Positions 13,171-22,407 of a stretch of 64,000 bases of DNA are shown here, in pieces. Under the pieces are notes generated by a model, which saw only the letters and a list, made by a program, of their open reading frames with translations, was not told where the DNA came from and did not search any database. The first letter of the stretch is position 1, and each line of letters opens with the position of its first letter. The position numbers and the translations under genes are program-made. This stretch comes from Campylorhamphus procurvoides (lineage: Eukaryota > Chordata > Aves > Passeriformes > Dendrocolaptidae), in contig WBMV01000298.1 in NCBI GenBank assembly GCA_013396655.1, positions 2,783,430-2,847,429 of the forward strand. Reading direction: 5' to 3'.

Positions 13171-15388
13171 TAATACTAATGAAGAGAATTGCAGTAAGCT
13201 GAAGCATACATTGCAAGAGTTTATGCACTGCAAAGGCTCAAATGCACCCTAAATAAGATTTTAACAAATCAAGGTCATGAAGTCAAGAATGCTGTCTCCA
13301 AGCTGTCCTAATAAGTAGTGCCCGAAGTGCCCAAGGCACACGTTCCACTTAGAGACATTTCAGCCTTTACAGTGATTGGCAGCTCTGGATATATCTCACG
13401 AACAATTTCAATCTGCCTACACTCCCTTAACAAGTTTGACTTGGGAGGCACATCTAGGAATCCAAGGGCCCAAGTTTCAACTCCCTCCTCTGAGTAGACA
13501 CAAATCGCTACCTCCTAATTGCCCAAAGTCTGTGATATGAAAGACTGTGGGCTGAGACGATGGCAATTTTTCCTGACAGGAAGTGTTCCATTTTGCATTT
13601 AAAACAAATATTTTTTTAAAGGGAAGATTTTTCTTTGTCTGTTTATGACATTTGTGTAACTAGGACAATAATACTGTTTTCAAAGCAGCCACATTCAATG
13701 CTGAAGCCAAACTTATTTTGATATAACATGCGTTCTCTTTACTGGTTCAAAAGATACATTTGACCTTATTCCTCCACAATATAATTTATATCACTTAATT
13801 CTACAGCGACAGGACAAAATTAATTTGCTATCCTAGCAGTAGAAATTAATTTTAAAGCCAAAAGAGATGGATGTTCAAAAGCAAAACACATTGCTTCTGA
13901 TTAACGAATTTGTCAAAATTATTTGGTCACTGCATTTTTTTTGTCAAAGACTAATACACATATTGTGAATATGAAATTGTAGATTATGCAAAACCAGCAG
14001 AAAGAAGCCCAAAAATGCCAAGTTTGTTCTTCAAAAAGTGGTTTTCCGGACAAATGTTACTAAAACCTTACAAGAACAAATGCAGTATTTAATAGAAAAC
14101 TGTCAGATCCTGAATAATATACATGAACTTTTCCTCCCAGTAGCATATGTCTTCCAAAGAGAGATGTCCTTAACTGAAATGTCTCCTTCAAATATTTTTT
14201 TTTTCTAATGAAACATTCAATACTTGTTTGCTCAGCATCTTCTCAGGGTTTACTGTGTTTTTTTGTAATTTAAATTGCTTATAAAATACATGTTACTGGA
14301 CCCCAATTACCTTGGTTTAGTTTGGACCCTTGCTACAACACACCTATATTCACAACATGAGAATCTAGAGCTTCATACTGTAGTAGTGAAGCACCTTATT
14401 TCATTATGTAAAAGTATTAAACCTTCACATTGTAAATTATGTTCCTGTGATTCACCAGCAAACACTTTTGTTATTCACCTGGTATTTCTCCACAAGGCAG
14501 TTGTGAGATCAAAATCCAAGCAAGTGTACTAACACAAAGAATTATAATAAATTCCCAAAATCTCTGAAATCAACTAGTTCTGCAAAGTATACATAATTTT
14601 TTTTTCATTGAACTATATTTTCCCTTTAATATTTCAATATTTTGCAGCCTTGGAATATTGTATTGTTAAAAACAAATCCCCATGAACAATGCTTAACCTG
14701 CTTCTTTTATACATCTTCAAGTTCAGCTGAGTTCATGGAAGTCCACTCTCTGGTGCCTGTCAGAGGCACAAAAGGGGTGTCAGGAGCACCGCAGCAACTC
14801 CAATGCCACTGCAGTCAGCAAATGCTCCAAAAAATCCCCTTGAGGGGGTTGAAGCTAGTCATAGAAGGAGAAGAAAACATTCTTTTAAAGAATTATAACA
14901 CTAGGTTGTAAAAGGTAAGCGGTTGCTATTCAGCTGATGACTCAGGAGCACTTGTGAAAAGAAAGAGTGGAAAGGTTTTGGATCACTTCAGATGCCAGGG
15001 TATGGGAGGGAAGCTCGGAAAGTGATCTTGGGGTTTTCATTTCTCAGAGTAGGTGAGCCTACAGTAAGAAAAGTAGCTGGCCTCCAATAAAACCACAGCT
15101 TATTTTGACACATGCATTAAAAGGTACAAGGAAACCATGAATATTTATAACATCAAAACAGACTGACATTTAATTTTATTTGCATTAGAATTTGAAATAT
15201 TTTGATGATTGATTGCAGATAATTGAGAGCAAAGGGAAGTATGTGCTCATACAAAATGTACCTTGTATGCAGGAGAATATTCCGACATATGTTAAGGAAA
15301 AAACCTTCAGCTGGACCTTAACTACATCCATACACATGCTCTGATAGAGAGATCTTACTGACCTTGTGGGCCACCTTTACAGCAGTTG
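13171..15388. other. Non-coding stretch, no gene seen
   Basis: AT-rich DNA with short chance frames only. A frame of 85-89 codons at 14275-14911 has no recognisable domain and no splice context that would make it an exon. Confidence 0.5.
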
Positions 15389-15465
15389 AGATAGGGAATA
15401 AATTATGGACTCAATGATCTTAAAGGTCTTTTTCAACCTAAATGATTCTATGATTCTATTCTATA
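15389..15465 (+). mobile_element. Short CR1-type 3' tail, sense
   Basis: The sequence reads GGACTCAATGATCTTAAAGG, then TCTTTTTCAACCTAAATGAT and two ATTCTATG-type tail octamers. This is the standard 3' end of a CR1 LINE in sense orientation, heavily 5'-truncated. Confidence 0.8.
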
Positions 15466-18078
15466 AATATCTGCCTTGCTACTGGGAGCAGCAGCCTGAA
15501 CTAGAGCTCCTGGCTACCCAAACCTGTGGAACTGCTTGAAGCCAAAATCTCTTTAGTATAAACTCCTCGATTTTAAATGAAGATTTTTTTGGAAGTGTGA
15601 ATGCAAAATACTACCCTAGGTGTATATGCAGGGAGATATATATATCAGTTTATTCATCTGTTCCAATGTGCAAGGCAGTATCATATAGTCTATTCTGAGG
15701 GAAAAAATGTGAGGGCTGAAGGAGCCAAAAGGGATCTTCTTTGGTACTTCATGCTCAACCTGATAGTTCTCACCAGCCTTTGATCTTTTGCAGAAACTGA
15801 GTGTGTGAGTCTGAATCTCACAGCGAATTTTGGCACTATGCTGTACTCCTGGTTAAAGCAAGCAGCATGTCACTTTGGCTCCTTCATTTATATCACCATG
15901 CATTCTTTAAGTCATCACTTCTTCAGGAAGTTGTGGGATTGAAAGCAATACCATGAAGAATTTTCCTTTCCAAATTTGAATGTCACCTTTGTTCTGGCAA
16001 TTCAGGGAATCTGCTGCATCCATCACATCAGATACAGTCACTGTAACAGTTCCTGCCTTTTATACCACAGCCATTGCTATGGTGCAGTGGAAATCAATAG
16101 CATTTTTTCTTTGCATCAGGGATTCCCCATCGATACTTATGTATGACAACTAAATGAGCATGGGTTCCTCTCATCTGAATAAGCCTGGGGCCTTTGTCCC
16201 TGTTGGTACATCTGGGAGTATCAGTCTGTGTGACACTATGACCTGAATTAGTTTTTGAAAGCTTCCACCCCTCTTTCTAAAGCATCCCTCCCCTCAGTTA
16301 GGCTCTGAGGCAAAGGATGTTCCTTTCGAGCTTTCTACTTCCCCCTCCACCTCTTGAATCAAATACTCTGTTTCAAAGACTTCCCATCCAAGCAAGCAGT
16401 TAGGACATCAGACTTGCTTTACAAAGACAGAAGAAAATTGTAAAACTTTATTTCTTGCTCAGGTGATTCATATATTTCTCCTGTCCAAGGGAATCTGAAG
16501 TACTACATCATCCTTTATCTGCACTGTACCAGCTGTTAGGTTGCTAGGACAATATCTAAAATAAATTCTTTGTAGGTTTTAGATTAACAAACTTCCATCA
16601 ATTAATCCCTATGCCAACATTTTGCAATATCTGAATTTATTACATCTCAGCAGCTGATTCAAATCTGTTGGCATTATTCTGGATGGAGAAGTCTAATAAG
16701 ATGTCATTGTTCGGAATGCGAGGCCTGTTTTCAGTGTGACTCAACACCTGTATTGAATACCCATATTACACATATATACTGCCTAAATTCAATACCTGCG
16801 TTATTTATATTCAGTAACTAATGATTAGTCAGTTACTAACCAAGCCCCAAAATGGTTAGTCATGACAATTAGCCTATAAATTATCAACGCAAAAAAAGCC
16901 TCTTCCGCATTTTTTAATGCTTTCTCTTGTTTGGTTGGGTTTTTAATTGCTTTTTCTGCTTACAATTTTCTGAGCTACAGTGGGCATGAAGATGGATTAT
17001 GAATGCTTTTCATCCTATTTACAGCGGCAACAGCATTTCAGCTTCTGGCCTGGCTTGCTGCCAGCTACAAGCAATACATTTCCTCCCGTTGCAAGCAATA
17101 AAATTATTCCATCTTTGTCATTCCCTGGATTTTTGTGAAGGACATCAATGATTCTCTGCCAGCGCTGCTATGATGAATTATATGCTTTAGCTGTTCAGCA
17201 CAAAGGTGAACTACATAAAGCCACAGGAGGATGAATTTAAAAAATGAGCCATGTGAGTTTTTATTGTTTACTTAAACTAATTTCATAACAGTAAGGAAAG
17301 TATAGCAGAAATATTAAGTGCAATTAGGGAGACAACCAAAATTAGAAAATGCACAGATTGGTTTTTTGGTTTTTTGCATGCTTCACGACTGTTTTCTTGG
17401 ATATGGGAATCAAAAGATTAAAAGCTGCATTCAGCTTGGGAGAGTCCATGTCAGGTTATGCCTCACAGGTCCTTTTTTATTTTTGAAATACCAGCATTTG
17501 TCTCCTTTCTCAGAAGTTTATGCTCTCGTGTTTATGTTCGCATTCTAGCCTAACCACTAAATTGTGTTTTCAAGTAATTTACTTAAGCATACTCAGAGTT
17601 CTTGCGCACAATGCACATCAGTTTTGAGAATCTCTCAATTCTTTCACAATTGTGTTTTTTTTTATTTTTCCTCCTAAAATTTAGAGTTGGGGAGGAAGGG
17701 ATGTCAATATTTTAATTTCAAGCGTATTAAGACTCTTAATTTCATGCATATTTCCTTATTCTTACTGTGAAAAAGGTGGGAGGTTTTGCCTGAAAATATT
17801 ACCTTGGTAAAAAGACTCTTACTTTTTCCTGTTTCTTCCATTTTATAATTTTCATTCAATGGTCAGTGAGCATTAATTTTGAACATTCAGAACTGTGGAA
17901 ACAGTTCTGTCAAGGGCAAACCTGTCTTTCCCTCAGGAATGTCCCATTTGTGCCTTCCCATGCAGGCAGGTTATAATTTTCATACGAAATGTTCTGCTTT
18001 ATCCTACTCCACCCAAATTCTTGTGTCACTTCCATCACTGTGCTATCATACCATATTCCATCAGCAAGTGGGGCAAGA
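15466..18078. other. Non-coding stretch upstream of the LCA5 region
   Basis: No gene is recognised. Near 16810-16850 there is a partly self-complementary stretch, TAACTAATGATTAGTCAGTTA-like, containing ACTAAT-G-ATTAGT. The last part (from about 17880) has overlapping short open frames on both strands without recognisable content. Confidence 0.5.
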
Positions 18079-18431
18079 AAGAGCTGCTGTTTCCTTTTCG
18101 CTTCCTCTCTCCAGAAAGACATTTGCTTAACAAATTTTGTTAATAAAGATTATCATGAAGGTAAAAATAATATAGCATTAACTTGTAAAAGCCAAGACTT
18201 AGAAACCCTCTTCTTTGAGGAATAAACCACAGCAGCCTCATTAAATTGGACCTGCCTTTGAATTCAAGCATATTTGCTGGCTTTCGGCAGTATTTTTATC
18301 CTTTTTTTTCAGTACAGTCCGTTTTGGTTCAAGTTCTGGGTATTTTGTAATTTTGTACCAGTCATCTTCTGTTCTTTCCTCCTACTTTGGGGGGGTTTGC
18401 TTCTGAATTCTACCACACACACACACACAGA
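18079..18431. repeat. Duplicated block, copy 1 (probable assembly artefact)
   Basis: About 353 bp starting AAGAGCTGCTGTTTCC and ending in a (CA)n run of about eight units plus GA. The same sequence recurs 494 bp downstream with, as far as I can see, only a different CA-repeat length. Copy 1 ends directly at a single N (18432). Confidence 0.9.
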
Positions 18432-18432
18432 N

Positions 18433-18571
18433 CCCGCAGCACCTCAGCCAATCAGCAGCCGCGGTGCGGCCTTGCACCAATGGGAGGAGCAGCTGCCGCC
18501 GAGTGGCAGGGCGCGCAGCCAATGGCCGACGAGGAGAGCCCGCCCCGCCCGTCGCGGGCCGTTGCCGGGGC
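18433..18571 (+). promoter_or_regulatory. 139 bp GC-rich, CCAAT/GC-box insert between single Ns
   Basis: The block is bounded by one N on each side (18432 and 18572) and differs sharply in composition from its flanks. It holds three CCAAT boxes on the + strand (18448-18452, 18477-18481, 18519-18523), typical of NF-Y-bound promoters. A CCGCCCCGCCC Sp1/KLF-type GC box lies at about 18539-18550. It looks like a piece of a CpG-island promoter. Because it sits inside a duplicated block beside the damaged LCA5 5' region, it may be a misplaced piece of the LCA5 promoter or a stray contig from elsewhere. Its position should not be trusted. Confidence 0.6.
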
Positions 18572-18572
18572 N

Positions 18573-18931
18573 AAGAGCTGCTGTTTCCTTTTCGCTTCCT
18601 CTCTCCAGAAAGACATTTGCTTAACAAATTTTGTTAATAAAGATTATCATGAAGGTAAAAATAATATAGCATTAACTTGTAAAAGCCAAGACTTAGAAAC
18701 CCTCTTCTTTGAGGAATAAACCACAGCAGCCTCATTAAATTGGACCTGCCTTTGAATTCAAGCATATTTGCTGGCTTTCGGCAGTATTTTTATCCTTTTT
18801 TTTCAGTACAGTCCGTTTTGGTTCAAGTTCTGGGTATTTTGTAATTTTGTACCAGTCATCTTCTGTTCTTTCCTCCTACTTTGGGGGGGTTTGCTTCTGA
18901 ATTCTACCACACACACACACACACACACAGA
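18573..18931. repeat. Duplicated block, copy 2, ending in a CA microsatellite
   Basis: Second copy of the block at 18079-18431. It is about 6 bp longer because the (CA)n run at about 18907-18929 has about eleven units instead of about eight. Near-identity outside the microsatellite is what two alleles or two overlapping contig ends joined in series would give. Confidence 0.9.
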
Positions 18932-19182
18932 CATGTAAGTGTACATACGCATAAAACCTGTCACACATTGCTCACACTGGCTGTCCCTCCCGCTCCCATC
19001 TCAAACACTTTCTCCCCTTTATCTCTCATCCCTAACCAGGTGCTGCTCCAACTTAAAGCCCCGTGTTCAAACAGGCGATGCTCCGCAAAGGCCTCCCTGG
19101 GCCGCACTGCCCGGGGGGGCTCTGAGGGGGCGCGATGATAGCCGGCACTGCGCCAGGCTGCTCCCGGGCAGCCCCTGCACGG

Positions 19183-19215
19183 ACTCACAGAACCATTTGG
19201 GTCGGAAAACGCCGC
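19183..19215 (-). mobile_element. Possible GC-shifted CR1 tail, antisense
   Basis: GACTCACAGAACCATTTGGG followed by TCGGAAAACGCCGCTGAG resembles the reverse complement of a CR1 3' end, normally TCACAGAACCATTTAGGTTG then GAAAAGACC. It is short, and the octamer tail is reduced to one unit. Confidence 0.4.
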
Positions 19216-19272
19216 TGAGCCCCCCGAACCGCCTTGAGCCCCCCGAACCCCCCTGTGCCCCCGAACCCAACC
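19216..19272. repeat. 19-bp tandem repeat, three units, running into the gap
   Basis: Three 19-bp units can be laid out: 19216-19234, 19235-19253 and 19254-19272. Each is a variant of TGAGCCCCCCGAACCSCCY. The third unit ends on the last called base before the N run, so the array probably continues into the gap. Confidence 0.8.
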
Positions 19273-19954
19273 NNNNNNNNNNNNNNNNNNNNNNNNNNNN
19301 NNNNNNNNNNNNNNNNNNNNNNNNNNNNNNNNNNNNNNNNNNNNNNNNNNNNNNNNNNNNNNNNNNNNNNNNNNNNNNNNNNNNNNNNNNNNNNNNNNNN
19401 NNNNNNNNNNNNNNNNNNNNNNNNNNNNNNNNNNNNNNNNNNNNNNNNNNNNNNNNNNNNNNNNNNNNNNNNNNNNNNNNNNNNNNNNNNNNNNNNNNNN
19501 NNNNNNNNNNNNNNNNNNNNNNNNNNNNNNNNNNNNNNNNNNNNNNNNNNNNNNNNNNNNNNNNNNNNNNNNNNNNNNNNNNNNNNNNNNNNNNNNNNNN
19601 NNNNNNNNNNNNNNNNNNNNNNNNNNNNNNNNNNNNNNNNNNNNNNNNNNNNNNNNNNNNNNNNNNNNNNNNNNNNNNNNNNNNNNNNNNNNNNNNNNNN
19701 NNNNNNNNNNNNNNNNNNNNNNNNNNNNNNNNNNNNNNNNNNNNNNNNNNNNNNNNNNNNNNNNNNNNNNNNNNNNNNNNNNNNNNNNNNNNNNNNNNNN
19801 NNNNNNNNNNNNNNNNNNNNNNNNNNNNNNNNNNNNNNNNNNNNNNNNNNNNNNNNNNNNNNNNNNNNNNNNNNNNNNNNNNNNNNNNNNNNNNNNNNNN
19901 NNNNNNNNNNNNNNNNNNNNNNNNNNNNNNNNNNNNNNNNNNNNNNNNNNNNNN
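19273..19954. other. Assembly gap, 682 Ns
   Basis: Uncalled bases. The gap lies between two GC-rich flanks, both repetitive, in the 5' region of LCA5. It probably hides most of the CpG island and perhaps the transcription start. Any open frame crossing it is meaningless. Confidence 0.99.
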
Positions 19955-19979
19955 CCAGGGGGCTGCGCGGATCGAGAGC

Positions 19980-20014
19980 GGGCCCGGGCCCGGGCCTGGG
20001 CCTAGGCCTGGGCT
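19980..20014 (+). repeat. GGGCCY hexanucleotide tract
   Basis: Successive hexamers are GGGCCC, GGGCCC, GGGCCT, GGGCCT, AGGCCT and then GGGCT. This is an imperfect hexamer repeat of about 35 bp at the promoter or first exon. It may have G-quadruplex or hairpin potential and may help explain the neighbouring gap. Confidence 0.75.
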
Positions 20015-20099
20015 CTGGCTGCGGAAGGTCTCGGCCCGCCCGTGTTCATCGCCTGTCCTGCCGAGTCGTTCAGTGTGCGCGGGGTTCGCCGGCTGCGCC

Positions 20100-20240
20100 T
20101 AGAATGTGTCGTGGCGAAGCGCTGATTGAAAATAACATTCGGTGTGTTGTGTGAGAACCTCTGCGCTGAGCGAGGGAAAGGTGCCCGCTTGCACTCTGGG
20201 AAGTGGGGAGCTGCTCCCGGGGAAGGCTGGGCTGCACTAG
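20100..20240 (+). other. LCA5: LCA5 probable non-coding exon 1
   Basis: A strong donor, CACTAG|GTAAGT, lies at 20240/20241 at the right edge of the CpG island, on the same strand as LCA5 and upstream of all coding exons. The 5' limit is unknown and the start given is arbitrary; transcription may begin in the gap. If transcription starts left of 20104, the exon carries a 16-codon upstream ORF (20104-20154). No coding sequence of LCA5 is present here. The call rests on donor, island and position, not on transcript data. Confidence 0.5.
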
Positions 20241-20529
20241 GTAAGTCTGCGCACACTGGGATGGGTATGGGTGGGAATATGAGCGACGGCGTGGGCCTCC
20301 GTGCTGGAGTCTGATTTAGAAACATAATCTCTTCCTGGTTCTAGGACTGGCCCGCACATTCCCTGTTGGAAGTGCTGTTTCCTCCTCCCTCGCCTGGGAT
20401 TTAGTAGTGCAGCTCTTTCATTCTGAGATCTGATGAAAGTAATCCCGTGTGTTACTGTCACAGAGTCAGGTACACATAACATTGGCTTTTCAAACCATAT
20501 CGCATTTGAATTCACCGAAACGCAGGACA

Positions 20530-20778
20530 AAAGGTCTTAAGCTGCCTCCAGGGAGGCTTAGGCTGCATTAGGAAGCATTTCTTCACAGACAGGATGATTA
20601 GACATTGGAATAGGCTGCCCAGGGAGGTGGTGGAGTCGCTGTCACTGGAGGTATTTAAGGAAAGACTGGACATGTCACTGAGTGCCATGGTGTAGTTGGC
20701 CTGGTGCTGTCCAATCATAGGCTGGACTCAATGATCTTAGAGGTCTTTCCCAACCTAATTGTTTCTGTGATTCTGTGA
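20530..20778 (+). mobile_element. CR1-type LINE 3' fragment, sense
   Basis: Typical CR1 3' end in sense orientation: GCATTTCTTCACAGACAGGA, then TAGGCTGCCCAGGGAGGTGG, then GGCTGGACTCAATGATCTTA. It closes with two TTCTGTGA tail octamers at 20764-20778. It lies about 290 bp downstream of the exon 1 donor, inside intron 1. Confidence 0.9.
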
Positions 20779-22374
20779 AAAGCTGGTAAACCTAGAAGAA
20801 ATGCATACAGTTAAGTCAGCAGCTGCAGAAAACTTCCCTGTTAAAATACTTCCTCCTCACTAAAGCCTCATCGCTGAATGTGTGTTCATGTGCTACAGTA
20901 AGTTTTTTTGCTCCTCTCTCTTCTGGTAAAACTACATTTGGATATAAAAAAGGTGGATGGAGGAAGAGGATGGAGACGGATTTCTTTTGAAGTTATTCTT
21001 TGCTATGAAGTTCAACACTTTAATGACTTGGATTGATGCTTTTGTACTTGTCTGAAGCACACTTTGTTGCATTGGCCCTCTCTCGGAATAGGTGGAAGAA
21101 TCGAGCAGGCCATTAGAGGTCAGTGTTTGTTCTCGGGAAGTGTCATTCTATGTCCCGCAAAAGCACCGTCCCCTGGTCTTGGAAGGATGTGAACATTGAA
21201 AAAACCATAAAAAGTTTTATGAGTCTTGCATTATGGAACTAAGCTCTGGGTGTATTCTGAGAGAAGAATTAGTGAAGGATTTTCCTTTCTGTCTATTGCT
21301 TAATACCTGTAGTTCAATGGTTCAGTTTCTTTTTTTGCTATTTGCTTAGGAGTAATAGGGAGAGAATCTACTGTCACCATGTTAACTGTTTTGTGTTCTC
21401 TGTTCTGTCTGTCATGTGTTTTGCAGTGACCTGGAGCTTGTCTGTTTTTTGTAATAATGAACATGTTTTCAATACAAAATATGTAAATAATGGCAATAGA
21501 TAGAAGTCACTGAAATGAAGAAGTATGAAATTCTGGAAACAAAACTTTTTCTAAAGTTTGTGCAAATCCCAGATTTACTTCAGCCATTCTGTACTGAGCT
21601 CGTCTTGATTCCTTAGGCCTCTAAAAGCCTGCATGGAGATTTGAGGGGGAGGGGATTGGGATTTTGGTGGAGATGGCAGATCTTAATAGACCTCCTGCTA
21701 ACCCACAATGTTTCATTCCTTATAAATTTATTACAGGTACAGATAGAAAATAGGTATCTTTGTGGATCTTACTCACATCAGTTGAACTTACTTTATAATG
21801 AACTCAAACTAGTTAGTAACAATTGAAAAATCAGGGAACAAAACCATTTCTTAATTAGACACCCCTTAAGCTCACTGAAGTAAACCTCAAATACCCTAGT
21901 GATTCTTTTGTTCTCGAGATAAACTGCATTCTTTTGTTAATTGAATTGTATTATAAACTGGTGGAAAAATTAATTTGGCAAGACTTAGACTAAGGTTTCT
22001 TGTTTTGTGTGGAAAATGTGATAATATTGCCAACTGCAAACCATTTGAAGATTCAAAAAATGTTTTTGGCAACTCTTCAAAGGAGCTTTCATTGGTTCAC
22101 CTCTTTCAGTTTGTTTTCAGTCCATTTTTTTCCAAAGTACTTCCAGAATACATGGAAAATTTCTGTTCATTTATGTTGCTGTGTGTCAGAATGATACTTA
22201 GCAAAATATTCTCAAAAGTGGGAAATGCCCAGTACAGAAATGATGGATAACACTAATCCTCTGCTTCTTACAATTTGTTTTAAATACACTGACTTATGAA
22301 AAGCCTCTTCAGTTAACTCTTGTGGGACTATAACTGATCAGCTTTAAGCAGGTATGTGAAAATGAGTGTTCTTG

Positions 22375-22407
22375 TTATATATATATATATATATGTATAT
22401 ATATAAT
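22375..22407. repeat. TA microsatellite
   Basis: About 33 bp of alternating TA with one TG interruption, in LCA5 intron 1. Confidence 0.9.

Larger units (their letters stand above)
19955..20240 (+). promoter_or_regulatory. LCA5: CpG island, right part, at the LCA5 5' end
   Basis: GC- and CpG-rich DNA resuming after the gap and ending near the exon 1 donor. CpG-rich sequence is also present left of the gap (about 19060-19272), so the gap sits inside one island. No TATA box is visible. A GGGCCY hexamer tract begins 25 bases after the gap. This is the expected kind of promoter for a broadly expressed ciliary gene. Confidence 0.65.

Noticed and set aside
1..18000. SH3BGRL2 exons on the minus strand, expected from mammalian synteny
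   Set aside because: By-eye search for its conserved segments (N-terminal MVIRVF and the WMYKN region) in reverse complement found nothing convincing. The gene probably lies outside the window.
18274..18719. Open frames of 81-116 codons spanning the duplicated block and the GC-rich insert
   Set aside because: They run through the artificial joins with single Ns and translate CA repeats and the duplicated non-coding block.
18939..20154. Long open frames of 306 and 387 codons at the 5' end of the LCA5 region
   Set aside because: They exist only because the 682 Ns are read as open codons. The called sequence on either side does not form a continuous protein.
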